A DNA stretch of 64,000 nt from Solemya velum gill symbiont (GCF_000787395.1 NZ_JRAA01000001.1:558001-622000); one strand, 5' to 3'; positions 38,753-49,412 are shown, numbered from the stretch's first letter. The notes: generated by a model not told the origin, from the letters alone. Translations and numbers: made by a program.

Positions 38753-39517
38753 TCAGTCAGAAATTTTAATCAGCCTGACCTCAAAAACCAGCGGCCAGTT
38801 TTTCCCGGTAACAAAGAGTCTTTCTGAATCAGCATCCCAGGCAAAGCCGTTGATCACATTGACCTTCTCTCTCTTGTCCAGCACTCTGCGAAGTGGTGAC
38901 AAATCGATTGTTGCAGTCACCTCGCCGGATTGCGGGTCGATGATAACGGCACGATCCGTTAACCAGATGTTGGCGAAAATCTTACCTTCAATCCACTCAA
39001 GTTCATTCAGGCGGTTAACCGGTGTTCCTTCCTGGGTGACGACAATACGGCGCTCAGGAATCAAGCCGGATGGATCAAAAAAGCGGATTCTGTTGCTACC
39101 GTTACTCATCAACAACTGACGACCGTCGCTTGCCAGCCCCCACCCTTCGCCGCTATAGGCGATGCGCCCCGTTTCCTGCAGAGTCTCGGGATCAAGTTGC
39201 AACATGACACGCGACTTCCAGGTCAACAGGTAATAGGAAGCACCATGTTTTGCCATGCCTTCGGCAAAATAGTCAGCACTGACAGCCTCGCGCTGTTGAG
39301 GAGCAAATGCACCGGGTTGATAGCGTTGCAGGTAACTTTCTCCGTAACCACCTGAACTTTCAACCAGCCCCTCATCGAAGAAAAATCCCTGGGTGAATGG
39401 TGTGTCCGGATGAGGATATTGTTTGATGATTTCGATGCTCAGCTGATCTACCGAGAAGGCTTCTGCTCCCGTTAGAGGGAGCAAAAGTAAAAGCATGACC
39501 CGTATCGCAGCTCGCAT
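38753..39517 (-). CDS. Glutaminyl-peptide cyclotransferase (plant/bacterial type)
   Basis: The 254-residue exported protein has a signal peptide (RVMLLLLLPLTGAEA) and a five-bladed propeller. The diagnostic blocks are PHPDTPFTQGFFFDEG, ESSGGYGESYLQRY, SYYLLTWKSRVMLQLD, LNELEWIEGKIFANIW and ERLFVTGKNWPLVFEV. It converts N-terminal Gln to pyroglutamate in the periplasm. I take ATG 39517 rather than TTG 39523. It is convergent with the NUDIX gene, with eight bases between stops. Confidence 0.87.
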   Translation of the reverse strand: MRAAIRVMLLLLLPLTGAEAFSVDQLSIEIIKQYPHPDTPFTQGFFFDEGLVESSGGYGESYLQRYQPGAFAPQQREAVSADYFAEGMAKHGASYYLLTWKSRVMLQLDPETLQETGRIAYSGEGWGLASDGRQLLMSNGSNRIRFFDPSGLIPERRIVVTQEGTPVNRLNELEWIEGKIFANIWLTDRAVIIDPQSGEVTATIDLSPLRRVLDKREKVNVINGFAWDADSERLFVTGKNWPLVFEVRLIKISD

Positions 39518-39530
39518 GTTCAACTATTGT

Positions 39531-40307
39531 CTATGAACGCAGTCCGACACCCTTGTTCAGCAATCGCATGCTAAATGAGGCAAGCACAGTGATAAAAAAC
39601 AGGATGATGACAAAGGCCCACATGATATTGATATCCGATATACCAATCAGTCCGTAGCGGAAAGCATTGACCATGTAGAGAATCGGGTTTGCCAGTGATG
39701 CCGTCTGCCAGAAATCGGGTAGCAACTGGATCGAGTAGAAAATACCGCCAAGGTAGGTCAGTGGTGTCAATACAAAGGTCGGCACGATAGCGATATCGTC
39801 AAAATTCTTCGCGTAGACGGCATTAATGAAACCACCAAGCGAAAAGAGTACCGAGGTCAGAAAAAAGACCAGCAGTGTGACCAAGTAGTTATGCACCTGC
39901 AGATCGGTAAAGAACATCGCGACAATGGTCACAAGTACGCCGACCACCATTCCACGCGCTACTCCTCCACCGACGTAGCCGGCAAGTATGACCCAGTTCG
40001 GCACAGGTGAGACGAGTATCTCTTCTATATAGCGTCCGAACTTGGCCTGGTAAAAACTTGAAACCACGTTGGCATAGGAGTTGGTAATGACCGCCATCAA
40101 GATCAGACCGGGAACGATAAAATCGATGTAGGCATAGCCGTCCATCTCACCGATGCGCTCACCAATCAGTTTGCCGAAAATTGCAAAGTAGAGCGCCATC
40201 ATAATACCGGGCGGAAGGACAGTCTGAACCCAGATACGGATAAAACGGTTGAACTCCTTGATAACGAGGGTTGTGAACGGTGTCCAGACATTACTTCTGT
40301 AGTTCAT
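39531..40307 (-). CDS. ABC-2 type transporter permease (YadH-like)
   Basis: The 258-residue permease has six helices and the ABC-2 pattern: LVIKEFNRFIRIWVQTVLPP, then DFIVPGLILMAVITNSYANV, then FVLTPLTYLGGIFYSIQLLP. It pairs with the ATPase gene, whose stop it overlaps by four bases. The complex probably exports a lipid, polysaccharide or drug-like molecule; the substrate cannot be read from the sequence. Confidence 0.9.
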   Translation of the reverse strand: MNYRSNVWTPFTTLVIKEFNRFIRIWVQTVLPPGIMMALYFAIFGKLIGERIGEMDGYAYIDFIVPGLILMAVITNSYANVVSSFYQAKFGRYIEEILVSPVPNWVILAGYVGGGVARGMVVGVLVTIVAMFFTDLQVHNYLVTLLVFFLTSVLFSLGGFINAVYAKNFDDIAIVPTFVLTPLTYLGGIFYSIQLLPDFWQTASLANPILYMVNAFRYGLIGISDINIMWAFVIILFFITVLASFSMRLLNKGVGLRS

Positions 40308-41242
40308 TCTGCGGACTCCTCTACCGGGCTTCGGCTCTCCCTGGTCATCTCGAAGAACAGCTGTTCAAGACGATTCTGCTTGTTACGCAGGCTGAGCACC
40401 TCGATATTTTGCTCGGCAAGAGCGCAAAAAAGGCGTGTCAGGCCGCTCGCCTTGTCGACAGTAACCTGCAGGGATTGCGCATTGCGTAATGTGACACTGT
40501 AACCCTCTATCGCTGGTGCCTCGCTGACGGCCGTATCAATATCGAGAACAAAAATTTCCTGCTGAAGACGTTCAAGCAGTACATTGATCGAACTATTCTC
40601 GATAATCATACCGTTATCGATAATAGCGATATTGCGGCACAGGTTTTCCGCCTCTTCGAGATAGTGAGTCGTAAGGATAATTGTTGTCCCTTCTTCATTA
40701 ATTTTGCGCAGGAACTCCCACATAGACATACGAATCTCGATATCAACCCCCGCTGTCGGTTCGTCGAGGATCAGTAGCCTGGGATCGTGAACCAGTGCGC
40801 GTGCAATCATCAGTCGGCGTTTCATTCCGCCGGAGAGGTTGCGCGCTATGGTATTGCGTTTTTCCCACAGGTTGAGCTGCTTGAGGCGTTTTTCAGCCCG
40901 TTGAGCAGCATCGCTTCGCTCAATGCCATAGTAGCCCGCCTGGTTGATCAGAATTTCGATCACGGGTTCAAACTGGTTGAAATTGAACTCCTGCGGAACC
41001 AGGCCGATGTGTCGCTTAACACCCAGCAGATCATTGTCGAGATCATTACCGAAGACCTCGACCTTGCCGTCACTCTTGTTAACCAGTGAACAGATGATCC
41101 CGATCGCGGTTGATTTCCCGGCGCCATTGGGACCAAGCAGCGCAAAAAAGTCTCCGCTCTCAACGGTCAGGTCAATACCCTTCAGGGCTTGCGGACCGTT
41201 CCGGTAGGTTTTACTGAGATTTGTGATTTGTAGCGCGGGCAT
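40304..41242 (-). CDS. ABC transporter ATP-binding protein (YadG-like)
   Basis: The 312-residue ATPase has Walker A GPNGAGKST, a Q-loop in GLVPQEFNFN, signature LSGGMKRRL, Walker B LLILDEPTAGVD and H-loop LTTHYLEEAE. The start MPALQITNLSKTYRNGPQAL is like YadG. ATG 41242 lies behind GGAAG; a longer frame begins at TTG 41266. It forms the exporter with the adjoining permease. Confidence 0.93.
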   Translation of the reverse strand: MPALQITNLSKTYRNGPQALKGIDLTVESGDFFALLGPNGAGKSTAIGIICSLVNKSDGKVEVFGNDLDNDLLGVKRHIGLVPQEFNFNQFEPVIEILINQAGYYGIERSDAAQRAEKRLKQLNLWEKRNTIARNLSGGMKRRLMIARALVHDPRLLILDEPTAGVDIEIRMSMWEFLRKINEEGTTIILTTHYLEEAENLCRNIAIIDNGMIIENSSINVLLERLQQEIFVLDIDTAVSEAPAIEGYSVTLRNAQSLQVTVDKASGLTRLFCALAEQNIEVLSLRNKQNRLEQLFFEMTRESRSPVEESAE

Positions 41243-41283
41243 GTATCGATGCTTCCTTTCGTGCAATCGGCAATGATAACCGA

Positions 41284-41694
41284 TCAGGACTCTTTTTTGT
41301 CATCGGAATCTAGTGCCAGCGAGGCTGAATTGATACAGTAGCGCAGCCCGGTTGGTTGCGGACCATCCGGGAACAGGTGGCCGAGATGTGAATCGCACTT
41401 TGCACAATGAACCTCTGTGCGCACCATGCCATGACTGGTATCCCGATCCTCCTCAACAGCATCATCATTCAACGCTTTGAAAAAACTTGGCCAACCGGAA
41501 CCGGAATCATACTTGGAAACAGAATCGAACAAGGCTTCACCACAACAGGCACAACGATAGATACCATCGGTTTTGGTTGCGTAGTATTCACCCGTGAATG
41601 GCGCCTCGGTCCCCTTCTGGCGACAGATTTTGAACTGTTCGCTACTGAGCTGCTCACGCCACTCGTCGTCCGGCTTCTCTATTTTCTGTTTCAT
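41284..41694 (-). CDS. msrB: Peptide-methionine (R)-S-oxide reductase
   Basis: The 136-residue enzyme repairs methionine R-sulfoxide. The zinc ligands C48/C51 (CACC) and C97/C100 (CAKC) and the catalytic C120 in RYCINSASL are all present, and [15 protein letters not shown] is the conserved block. It has no second resolving Cys near residue 63, so it may use thioredoxin through a different cysteine or directly. Confidence 0.96.
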   Translation of the reverse strand: MKQKIEKPDDEWREQLSSEQFKICRQKGTEAPFTGEYYATKTDGIYRCACCGEALFDSVSKYDSGSGWPSFFKALNDDAVEEDRDTSHGMVRTEVHCAKCDSHLGHLFPDGPQPTGLRYCINSASLALDSDDKKES

Positions 41695-41737
41695 TCCAGG
41701 GGCTCCTGATCATTTTTGTAATCAAGCGTTTTAATCA

Positions 41738-41746
41738 TGCTATAAT
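41738..41746 (+). promoter_or_regulatory. Extended -10 promoter of infA
   Basis: TGC followed by TATAAT (41741-41746) is a consensus extended -10. Transcription would start near 41753, about 35 bases before ATG 41788. Confidence 0.6.
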
Positions 41747-41787
41747 CTCGGGCTGACAAACTGTTGTTAACTTTACAGATACAAGGC

Positions 41788-42006
41788 ATGGCAAAAGAAG
41801 ATTTTATCGAAATGGAAGGCACGGTCACCGACACCCTTCCCAACACCACTTTCCGCGTTGAGCTGGAGAATGGTCACGTTGTTACCGCACACATCTCTGG
41901 CAAGATGCGCAAAAACTACATTCGCATTCTCACCGGCGACAAGGTCACAGTACAGCTGACCCCATACGACCTGACCAAGGGCCGTATTACTTATCGCGCC
42001 CGCTGA
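41788..42006 (+). CDS. infA: Translation initiation factor IF-1
   Basis: The 72-residue OB-fold protein reads [19 protein letters not shown], then [16 protein letters not shown] and [16 protein letters not shown], all typical of IF-1. It binds the 30S A site during initiation. Its 3' end overlaps the convergent clpA 3' end by 20 bases. Confidence 0.98.
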   Translation: MAKEDFIEMEGTVTDTLPNTTFRVELENGHVVTAHISGKMRKNYIRILTGDKVTVQLTPYDLTKGRITYRAR

Positions 42007-44248
42007 TATCTATCTTCAGCTCGCCATCCCGGCGGCTGATTTTTACATCTCCTCCAGACGCAAGCTTGCCAAATAGCAGCTCTTCAGCGAGCGGCTTCTT
42101 GATCTGATCCTGAATCAGGCGGGCCATTGGGCGCGCACCCATTTTCGGATCATAGCCTTCTTCTGCGAGCCACTCGCGTACTGGTTGCTCGATAAGCAGT
42201 TCGACACCCTTCTCGGATAACTGTTGCTCAACCTCGAAAAGAAACTTGTCGACAACGCGCGCGACAGCATCCCCGTTTAGAGGATTAAACTGCACGATAG
42301 CATCGAGACGGTTACGGAATTCCGGGGTGAACTGCTTCTTAATCGCCTCCATGCCGTCACTACTGTGATCCTGCTTGGTAAATCCGATTGAAGCACGACT
42401 CATGTCACTGGCACCGGCATTGGATGTCATGACCAGCACAACGTTCCTGAAATCAGCCTTGCGGCCATTATTATCAGTCAGGGTGCCGTGATCCATCACC
42501 TGCAACAGCAGGTTGAAAACATCAGGGTGCGCCTTCTCAATCTCATCGAGTAGCAATACACAGTGCGGATGCTTGTTGATCTCCTCGGTCAACAGACCGC
42601 CCTGATCGTAACCAACATAGCCGGGTGGTGCGCCGATAAGACGCGACACCGTGTGTGCTTCCATGTACTCGGACATGTCAAAACGAATCAACTCGATACC
42701 CATGATGCGAGCCAGTTGTCGCGTCACCTCGGTCTTACCAACACCTGTGGGGCCAGTAAACAGGAATGAACCGACCGGCTTCTCTTCAGCGCTGAGTCCG
42801 GAACGGTTCATGATAATTGCTGATGAAAGCCCCTCGATGGCACTATCCTGTCCATAAATCACTGCACCAAGGCTCTTTCTGAGGTTCTTCAGGGTGTCAT
42901 GGTCACTGGCAGAAACCTTGCGTGCCGGTATACGAGCCATTTTCGCTACCAGTGCCTCGATATCATGCACACCGATACGCTTCTTGCGCTTGCCTTCAGG
43001 TTTCAGACGGGTAAATGAACCTGCTTCGTCGATGACATCAATCGCCTTGTCAGGCAGGTGACGGTCATTAATGTAACGGTCAGAGAGTTCTGCTGCTGCA
43101 GTCAATGCCTTGCTGGTATAAGTTACACCGTGATGCTCCTCGTAGCGACTTTTCAGCCCCTTGAGAATATCAATGGTTTCACTCACACTCGGTTCATTGA
43201 CATCGATCTTCTGGAAACGACGCGCCAGCGCCCTGTCCTTCTCGAAAATGCCACGATACTCCTGGTAAGTAGTGGAACCGATACAACGCAGTGCGCCCGA
43301 GGCAAGTGCCGGCTTGATCAGGTTGGATGCGTCCATGGCACCACCGGATGCAGAACCTGCACCTATGATAGTGTGAATCTCGTCGATAAAGAGAATCACA
43401 TGCTGTTGCTGTTTCAGCTCTGACAGAACTGCTTTGAGGCGCTTCTCGAAATCACCACGGTACTTGGTTCCTGCAACCAGGGCGCCGAGATCGAGAGAAT
43501 AAATCAGGGCATCCGAGAGTATTTCAGGAACCTCACCGTCAACGATCATTTTCGCCATACCCTCGGCAATCGCTGTTTTACCAACACCAGCTTCACCAAC
43601 CAGCAGGGGATTGTTCTTGCTGCGGCGACACAGAATCTGAACCGAGCGTTCAACCTCGGCGGCACGTCCGATGAGCGGATCAATGCGTCCCTGAATCGCT
43701 TCTTCGTTCAGATTTACGGCATATTTTTCCAGTGCCGAACTCTTTTTCTCTTCGAACTGATCCTCGTCAAGAGGCTCGTCGGAAAAATCGTCGTGCTGCT
43801 CCTCTTCCGGTTCACCTATGCGCGATATTCCGTGAGAAATATAGTTGACCACGTCGAGACGCGTGATTCCCTGCGAGGCGAGAATATAGATTGCCTGTGA
43901 CTCCTGCTCTGCGAACAGGGCAACCAGGACGTTGATGCCTGAAACCTCTTTCTGTTCAGATGACTGCACCTGGTAAACAGCACGCTGTAGTACTCGCTGA
44001 AAGCCCAGCGTCGGTTGCGTCTCGCGCTCTTCGTCTTCCGGAATCAACGGAATGGTTTCGTTGATAAAGGTCCTCACCTGGTCTCGCAGACCGTCAAGTT
44101 GAGCACCACAGGCACGCAAGACACCGGCTGCAGATGGATTGTCGGCAAGCGCCAACAGCAAGTGTTCAACCGTCATATACTCGTGGCGCTGTTCAGCAGC
44201 CCATTTGAACGACTGGTTGAGTGTAAATTCAAGTTCTGCGTTTAACAT
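41987..44248 (-). CDS. clpA: ATP-dependent Clp protease ATP-binding subunit ClpA
   Basis: The 753-residue unfoldase has an N-domain ([20 protein letters not shown]), AAA1 with [13 protein letters not shown], and AAA2 with [14 protein letters not shown]. The ClpP-binding loop reads IGF, as in the IGL/IGF tripeptide, followed by [19 protein letters not shown] 44248 is preferred to GTG 44254 because it matches ClpA starts and has AGGTGG upstream. The clpS stop is seven bases away. No clpP lies here. Confidence 0.97.
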   Translation of the reverse strand: MLNAELEFTLNQSFKWAAEQRHEYMTVEHLLLALADNPSAAGVLRACGAQLDGLRDQVRTFINETIPLIPEDEERETQPTLGFQRVLQRAVYQVQSSEQKEVSGINVLVALFAEQESQAIYILASQGITRLDVVNYISHGISRIGEPEEEQHDDFSDEPLDEDQFEEKKSSALEKYAVNLNEEAIQGRIDPLIGRAAEVERSVQILCRRSKNNPLLVGEAGVGKTAIAEGMAKMIVDGEVPEILSDALIYSLDLGALVAGTKYRGDFEKRLKAVLSELKQQQHVILFIDEIHTIIGAGSASGGAMDASNLIKPALASGALRCIGSTTYQEYRGIFEKDRALARRFQKIDVNEPSVSETIDILKGLKSRYEEHHGVTYTSKALTAAAELSDRYINDRHLPDKAIDVIDEAGSFTRLKPEGKRKKRIGVHDIEALVAKMARIPARKVSASDHDTLKNLRKSLGAVIYGQDSAIEGLSSAIIMNRSGLSAEEKPVGSFLFTGPTGVGKTEVTRQLARIMGIELIRFDMSEYMEAHTVSRLIGAPPGYVGYDQGGLLTEEINKHPHCVLLLDEIEKAHPDVFNLLLQVMDHGTLTDNNGRKADFRNVVLVMTSNAGASDMSRASIGFTKQDHSSDGMEAIKKQFTPEFRNRLDAIVQFNPLNGDAVARVVDKFLFEVEQQLSEKGVELLIEQPVREWLAEEGYDPKMGARPMARLIQDQIKKPLAEELLFGKLASGGDVKISRRDGELKIDISGRDK

Positions 44249-44254
44249 AGCCAC

Positions 44255-44575
44255 CTAATTTTCCGTCTCCATGGTGCACAACAGCGGGTGCTGGTGCTCT
44301 CTTGAATAGTCGTTGACCTGGTAGACCTTGGTTTCGGCGATTTCACGTGTAAAAACACCGCAAACCCCCTGCCCCCGGGTATGAACATGCAACATCACCC
44401 GGGTAGCCTGCTCCTGGTCCATATGAAAGAAACGTGACAGTACATCAACGACAAACTCCATAGGAGTATAGTCATCATTCAGCAATAGAACCTTGTACAT
44501 TGGCGGACGTTTGAGCTTTGGCACAGCCTCGGCCGTCGCCAGTCCATGGTCATCTTCATATTCTTTGTCAGGCAT
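44255..44575 (-). CDS. clpS: ATP-dependent Clp protease adaptor ClpS
   Basis: The 106-residue adaptor has [20 protein letters not shown], then [20 protein letters not shown] and [13 protein letters not shown]. It binds N-degron substrates and hands them to ClpA. It lies directly upstream of clpA in the usual pair. Confidence 0.97.
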   Translation of the reverse strand: MPDKEYEDDHGLATAEAVPKLKRPPMYKVLLLNDDYTPMEFVVDVLSRFFHMDQEQATRVMLHVHTRGQGVCGVFTREIAETKVYQVNDYSREHQHPLLCTMETEN

Positions 44576-44644
44576 ACAACTTCAGATAGTAGTTAATCAT
44601 ATAAAAATCAAGTCGATTCGCATTTTGTGCAGTGCAATTTTGCA

Positions 44645-44672
44645 TTGAACTTTTTGCCGTCATCGCTATACT
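44645..44672 (+). promoter_or_regulatory. Promoter of the cold-shock-like gene
   Basis: TTGAAC (44645-44650), 16 bases, then TATACT (44667-44672). This predicts a leader of about 180 bases to ATG 44859, as is usual for cspA-type genes whose leader RNA refolds in the cold. Confidence 0.6.
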
Positions 44673-44858
44673 CAGAGTCTAACCCACTCTTCTGCCGGTA
44701 AGCACCGGTAAATCTGAGGGTTAAACCAGAATAACAATAATACGACCTGGACGCTCTGGATAATCAAAATAAACAAGGCGCCGGTCAACCTGGTAATCGC
44801 TCTACTTTTTGAGTGAACAGGACGACATAAGAAAAGTAGCAACTAAGGAGGTATTTTC
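44673..44858 (+). promoter_or_regulatory. Long 5' leader of the cold-shock-like gene
   Basis: About 180 noncoding bases precede the gene and end in a strong ribosome site, TAAGGAGGT (44844-44852), six bases before the ATG. I saw no clear cold-box consensus, so thermoregulation is inferred from leader length and family. Confidence 0.45.
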
Positions 44859-45065
44859 ATGTCGACGGGTATCGTCAAATGGTTCAATAACACCAAGGGA
44901 TACGGCTTTGTTACACCTGATGATGGGGATGCGGATATTTTTGTCCACTTCTCATCAATTCAGATGGAGGGCTTCAAAACCCTCAAAGAGGGGCAAAAAG
45001 TCGAATACGAAGTAACCGAGGGCCCCAAAGGCTTGCATGCAACATCAATCCAGATGGCAGGCTAA
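44859..45065 (+). CDS. Cold-shock-domain protein
   Basis: The 68-residue protein binds single-stranded RNA or DNA through RNP1 KGYGFVTP and RNP2 DIFVHFSSI. It starts [17 protein letters not shown] and ends HATSIQMAG. It is an RNA chaperone; whether it is cold-induced cannot be told, though the long leader suggests it. A short hairpin (45074-45088) and a strong terminator follow. Confidence 0.97.
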   Translation: MSTGIVKWFNNTKGYGFVTPDDGDADIFVHFSSIQMEGFKTLKEGQKVEYEVTEGPKGLHATSIQMAG

Positions 45066-45100
45066 TCACAAAGGTTCCTGACAGGAACTCTGTAATAGAA

Positions 45101-45125
45101 AAGGCCCGCAAATGCGGGCCTTTTT
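45101..45125. terminator. Bidirectional Rho-independent terminator between csp and icd
   Basis: AAGGCCCGCA (45101-45110) pairs with TGCGGGCCTT (45113-45122), then T's follow on plus and TTTTCTA on minus. Confidence 0.9.
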
Positions 45126-45145
45126 GATTACTGCCTGTACTGCGA

Positions 45146-46405
45146 TCAGTCCATGTTCGCAATGACGGCATCACCGAACTCGCTACAACTCAGTTCAGTT
45201 GCATCATCAATCAGGCGCGCGAGGTCGTAGGTTACGGTGTTAGCTGCTATTGAACCCTCAACACCCTTCATCACAAGATCTGCCGCCTCGGTCCAACCCA
45301 TGTGTCTCAGCATCATCTCTGCAGAGAGAATCAGTGAGCTCGGATTGACCTTATCAAGACCTGCATATTTTGGTGCTGTACCGTGGGTTGCCTCGAACAT
45401 ACCGACAGCATCGGCAAGGTTGGCACCTGGTGCAAGACCGATTCCACCAACCTGTGCTGCAAGCGCATCAGAAACATAGTCACCGTTCAGGTTCAGGGTT
45501 GCGATCACGTCATACTCTTCCGGACGCAGCAGAATCTGCTGCAGGAAGTTATCTGCAATCACGTCCTTGATAGTGATTTCTGTCCCGGTCTTCGGGTTTT
45601 TCAGGGTGCACCATGGGCCGCCGTCGAGTTCGGTCGCGCCGAATTCACGCTTGGTGAGTTCGTAGCCCCACTCTTTGAAGCTACCCTCGGTAAACTTCAT
45701 GATGTTGCCCTTGTGAACCAGTGTCAGGCTCTTACGGTCGTTATCGATCGCATACTGCATTGCCTTGCGTACCAGGCGTTCTGTACCTTCTTTAGATACC
45801 GGCTTAACGCCAATACCCGAGGTCTCGGGGAAACGGATCTTGGTGACACCCATCTCCTTAATAAGGAAATCGATGACTTTCTTCGCTTCCGGTGTGCCCG
45901 ACTGCCACTCGACACCTGCATAGATATCCTCGGAGTTCTCGCGAAAAATGACCATATCGGTCTTTTCAGGCTCACGAACAGGACTTGGAGAACCGGGGAA
46001 ATAGCGCACAGGACGCAGGCAGACGTAGAGATCAAGTTCCTGGCGCAGGGCGACGTTGAGTGAACGAATACCACCACCGACAGGTGTTGTCAGCGGACCC
46101 TTGATGGAAACGACAAACTCCTGAACCGCCTCAAGCGTCTCTTCAGGCAACCACACATCGTCACCGTAGACCTTGGTTGATTTCTCACCGGCATAGACTT
46201 CCATCCATTGAATCTGACGCGTGCCACCATAGGCCTTCTCGACAGCCGTGTTAACAACTTTCATCATCGGCGGAGTCACATCCACACCGATACCGTCACC
46301 CTCGATATAGGGAACAATCGGCTTGTCAGGAACATTGAGTGAATGATCACTGTTGACTGTAATTTTTTCTCCGTCGGCAGGCACCTGGATTTTGTCGTAT
46401 GCCAT
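45146..46405 (-). CDS. icd: Isocitrate dehydrogenase (NADP+)
   Basis: The 419-residue TCA enzyme has [20 protein letters not shown] (with the regulatory Ser), RPVRYFPG, and [20 protein letters not shown]. The length and motifs match the bacterial homodimeric NADP+ form. It catalyses oxidative decarboxylation of isocitrate to 2-oxoglutarate. The ATG has AGAGGAG upstream. The gene is divergent from rluE, 100 bases away. Confidence 0.97.
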   Translation of the reverse strand: MAYDKIQVPADGEKITVNSDHSLNVPDKPIVPYIEGDGIGVDVTPPMMKVVNTAVEKAYGGTRQIQWMEVYAGEKSTKVYGDDVWLPEETLEAVQEFVVSIKGPLTTPVGGGIRSLNVALRQELDLYVCLRPVRYFPGSPSPVREPEKTDMVIFRENSEDIYAGVEWQSGTPEAKKVIDFLIKEMGVTKIRFPETSGIGVKPVSKEGTERLVRKAMQYAIDNDRKSLTLVHKGNIMKFTEGSFKEWGYELTKREFGATELDGGPWCTLKNPKTGTEITIKDVIADNFLQQILLRPEEYDVIATLNLNGDYVSDALAAQVGGIGLAPGANLADAVGMFEATHGTAPKYAGLDKVNPSSLILSAEMMLRHMGWTEAADLVMKGVEGSIAANTVTYDLARLIDDATELSCSEFGDAVIANMD

Positions 46406-46505
46406 TTTGACTCCTCTTTATTTGATAAGAATTCTCAGGCGAAAAATCTTATCATAGGCTCAGCCCGAGTGTTGCAACTGTTAATCAAATAGTGATGGAA
46501 TTTGC

Positions 46506-47057
46506 ATGGTAAAACTGGTTCTCTTCAACAAACCCTATGGTGTTCTGTGCCAATTCAGGTATTCTGATGGACGTCCGACACTGGCTGATTTTATAGATAT
46601 TCCAGGGGTTTACGCCGCAGGCCGTCTCGATCGCGACAGTGAGGGACTTCTGCTTCTGACTGACGATGGCAAACTGCAAAACAGGATTACGGCTCCCGGA
46701 AAGAAAACCTGGAAACGCTACCTGGTGCAGGTCGATGGTGAAATTTCGGATGATGCAGTGGCCCGGTTGCGTTCAGGTGTCACTCTTAAAGACGGGAAAA
46801 CCAGGCCCGCAAAGGTCGAAAAAGTTGCTGAACCAGAATCACTCTGGCCACGAGACCCTCCAATCAGGGTGCGAAAAAACATCCCCACCAGCTGGGTAGA
46901 AATTTCCATTCGTGAAGGCAAAAACCGCCAGATCAGGCGCATGACAGCGGCTGTTGGCTTCCCTACCCTGCGACTGATTCGAGTACAAATTGGCGAGTGG
47001 AAACTGGGCGACTTGCAGCCAGGCAAGTTCAGCGTTGATTCACGAAAAAAGAGCTAG
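46506..47057 (+). CDS. rluE: 23S rRNA pseudouridine synthase, RluE-like
   Basis: The 183-residue enzyme lacks an S4 domain. It starts [13 protein letters not shown], has the catalytic Asp in [14 protein letters not shown], then [15 protein letters not shown] and [20 protein letters not shown]. RluE modifies U2457 in 23S rRNA; the short form with this start fits it best. RluB/RluF-type enzymes are longer. Confidence 0.9.
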   Translation: MVKLVLFNKPYGVLCQFRYSDGRPTLADFIDIPGVYAAGRLDRDSEGLLLLTDDGKLQNRITAPGKKTWKRYLVQVDGEISDDAVARLRSGVTLKDGKTRPAKVEKVAEPESLWPRDPPIRVRKNIPTSWVEISIREGKNRQIRRMTAAVGFPTLRLIRVQIGEWKLGDLQPGKFSVDSRKKS

Positions 47058-47123
47058 GGAGTTCAGACTTTCGCCAACTTTGATACACTGCGACCTATAT
47101 CTAACCAGCGATAAACCAAGAGT

Positions 47124-47750
47124 ATGAACTACCAAAAACTTCTGTTTGGCATACTGCTGTTTTCTGTACTGGTGTCGAATGCGGCAGCAGTTAATCTGCT
47201 CAATCCGGAGAGCAGCGGCAAACCACAAATCGACGACCCGGATCCTTCACGGTTTTCGGTCTGTTACGGTAATACCTGCCATACAGTCGAGCATATCTCT
47301 CTCAGCCCGCAACAATGGGAAGCTGTCAGGGAGTTTTTCCTACCTCTTGCAGAAACACCTGAGCAGGAGCGCAGCCAGATAGCAAACGCCATAGCCTACC
47401 TGGAAGTGGAAGTCGGCAAGCAGATTAACTCCCTGGGCGACCGTGGCGGCAATCTCAAGGGATTTGGCTCCAGCAGTAACCAACTCGACTGTGTAGATGA
47501 ATCGACCAACAGCACCTCTTATATGCGCATGATGGAGAAAGATGGATTATTCCAATTTCACCGGGTAGACAAGAAGAGGCAACGCGGCTTCCTGATCATT
47601 GGGGGTTGGCCACATTCAACCGCAGCAATTCAGGAAACAGGAAGTGGAAAAAGATGGGCAGTCGACTCATGGTTCCACGATAACGGCACCAAACCTGACA
47701 TCGTCACAATGAAAAAGTGGAAAGCAGGTTGGCGTCCAGAGAACAACTGA
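47124..47750 (+). CDS. Exported protein, paralogue 1 of a Cys-His-Asp pair, function unknown
   Basis: The 208-residue protein has a signal peptide (LLFGILLFSVLVSNAAA) and a conserved core shared with the next gene: ERSQIANAIAYLEVEVGKQI, then NQLDCVDESTNSTSYMRMM, then GWPHSTAAI and RWAVDSWFHDNGTKP. The Cys (LDC), His (PHSTA) and Asp (AVDSW) fall in the order of papain-like or transglutaminase-like enzymes. Two further Cys lie near the N-terminus in VCYGNTC. I cannot name a family. It probably acts in the periplasm. Confidence 0.78.
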   Translation: MNYQKLLFGILLFSVLVSNAAAVNLLNPESSGKPQIDDPDPSRFSVCYGNTCHTVEHISLSPQQWEAVREFFLPLAETPEQERSQIANAIAYLEVEVGKQINSLGDRGGNLKGFGSSSNQLDCVDESTNSTSYMRMMEKDGLFQFHRVDKKRQRGFLIIGGWPHSTAAIQETGSGKRWAVDSWFHDNGTKPDIVTMKKWKAGWRPENN

Positions 47751-47763
47751 TCAGTACGCAGTC

Positions 47764-48324
47764 ATGAGAAATATTCAAATTCTGCTTCTTGCCACTCTCT
47801 TACTAGGCTGTACGACTACGGGAGCCACGGGCCTGTTGACCCTGAATACCTGCATCAACTTTGGCTGCAGTGACAAGAAAAAAGTCTACATGCCCCAAAA
47901 TGAAATCGAATCCCTGAAGTCACTTTTTGCCGGTACGGTCAATGCGGAAACTGAACGCGAGAAAATTGCACAGGCAATTGGCTGGTTCGAGTACCGGGTC
48001 GGTAACCAGAACGGAACCTGGCGTGACAAGGGACGAAATCCGGGAAGAGTCGATCCCGAGGGTCAGCTCGACTGCATTGCGGAATCACTCAATACCACAA
48101 CCTATCTGAAGCAGATAGAGCGTCTCGGCCTACTCAAGTGGCACAGCGTCGATGATCGGGTTGTCAGGCATCGCATGATATTCGGCACACACTGGACAGC
48201 GGTCATCAAGGAGAAAGAAAACAGTGATCTCTACGCTGTTGACAGCTGGTATGAAGACAATGGCACGTCAGCACGAGTGATTCCGCTGGAAACCTGGTTC
48301 AACGGAGCGGAAAGAATTTTGTGA
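47764..48324 (+). CDS. Lipoprotein, paralogue 2 of the Cys-His-Asp pair, function unknown
   Basis: The 186-residue lipoprotein has the lipobox LLGC with Cys16 ([14 protein letters not shown]). The core matches paralogue 1: [49 protein letters not shown], and [15 protein letters not shown]. Cys, His and Asp sit at equal places in both. One copy is a soluble exported protein and the other is membrane-anchored, 13 bases apart in one transcript. The stop overlaps the GTG before mnmA. A peptidase or amidase role is possible but unproven. Confidence 0.78.
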   Translation: MRNIQILLLATLLLGCTTTGATGLLTLNTCINFGCSDKKKVYMPQNEIESLKSLFAGTVNAETEREKIAQAIGWFEYRVGNQNGTWRDKGRNPGRVDPEGQLDCIAESLNTTTYLKQIERLGLLKWHSVDDRVVRHRMIFGTHWTAVIKEKENSDLYAVDSWYEDNGTSARVIPLETWFNGAERIL

Positions 48325-48326
48325 CC

Positions 48327-49412
48327 ATGGAAAAGGTGATTGTCGGTCTCTCCGGTGGCGTTGACTCGTCGATTGCCGCCCTGCGCCTGCTGGAGGCAGG
48401 CTACGAGGTCGAAGCACTCTTCATGAAAAACTGGGAGGAGGATGACACCCAGGAGTACTGCAGTGCCACTGTCGACCTTGCCGATGCAGAAGCTGTTGCC
48501 GACAAGCTTGGTATCAAACTGCATACGGTCAACTTTTCCGATACCTACTGGGATAGTGTTTTCGCCCATTTTCTTGAAGAATACAAAGCAGGTCGCACTC
48601 CCAATCCGGACGTACTGTGCAACCGGGAGATCAAGTTCAAGGCGTTTCTCGACCATGCGTTGACACTTGGTGCAAATCGCATTGCAACCGGCCACTATGC
48701 TGATTCGCATCAGCTTGAGGATGGCAGCTGGCAGTTGCTACAGGCACGCGACAGCAACAAGGATCAAACCTATTTCCTCCATCTGCTCAACCAGCACCAG
48801 CTGTCACACGCACTCTTTCCTCTTGGCGATATCGACAAGAGCGAAGTACGCGAGATAGCCAAACGGCATAACCTGCAAACACATGACAAGAAGGACAGTA
48901 CCGGCATCTGCTTTATTGGTGAACGCCGATTCCGGGACTTCCTGTCTAATTACCTGCCGGCAAAGCCGGGGGATATTATCAACGAAGATGGTGAAGTCAT
49001 CGGACAGCACCAGGGTGTTTTCTACTACACCATCGGACAACGACAGGGACTTGGCATCGGTGGCGTCAGGGGCAGCGATGAATCACCCTGGTTCGTTGCC
49101 GAAAAGCGCCTCGAGAGCAATCAGCTTGTCGCTGTACAGGGACATGATCATCCACTTCTGATGTCACGTTCATTGATCGCACAGGATGCTCACTGGATCA
49201 GTGGCACCCTGCCCGACTACCCGCTGACATGCATGGCAAGATGCCGACACCGCCAACCCCTGCAAGTCTGTCGTGTCGTAAATAATGAAGATGGTTTGCA
49301 GGTCAGTTTTGATCAACCACAGCGTGCTGTCACGCCGGGACAATCAATCGTTTTTTATCATGAGCGCGTCTGCCTTGGCGGCGCCATTATCACAAAGGCC
49401 AGTCAGACTTAA
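48327..49412 (+). CDS. mnmA: tRNA-specific 2-thiouridylase
   Basis: The 361-residue enzyme thiolates U34 of tRNAs for Lys, Glu and Gln. Its PP-loop is GLSGGVDSS, its catalytic cysteines lie in [12 protein letters not shown] and [12 protein letters not shown], and the block ATGHYAD is present. ATG 48327 is three bases after the previous stop; a GTG at 48321 is possible. hflD begins right after its stop. Confidence 0.96.
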   Translation: MEKVIVGLSGGVDSSIAALRLLEAGYEVEALFMKNWEEDDTQEYCSATVDLADAEAVADKLGIKLHTVNFSDTYWDSVFAHFLEEYKAGRTPNPDVLCNREIKFKAFLDHALTLGANRIATGHYADSHQLEDGSWQLLQARDSNKDQTYFLHLLNQHQLSHALFPLGDIDKSEVREIAKRHNLQTHDKKDSTGICFIGERRFRDFLSNYLPAKPGDIINEDGEVIGQHQGVFYYTIGQRQGLGIGGVRGSDESPWFVAEKRLESNQLVAVQGHDHPLLMSRSLIAQDAHWISGTLPDYPLTCMARCRHRQPLQVCRVVNNEDGLQVSFDQPQRAVTPGQSIVFYHERVCLGGAIITKASQT

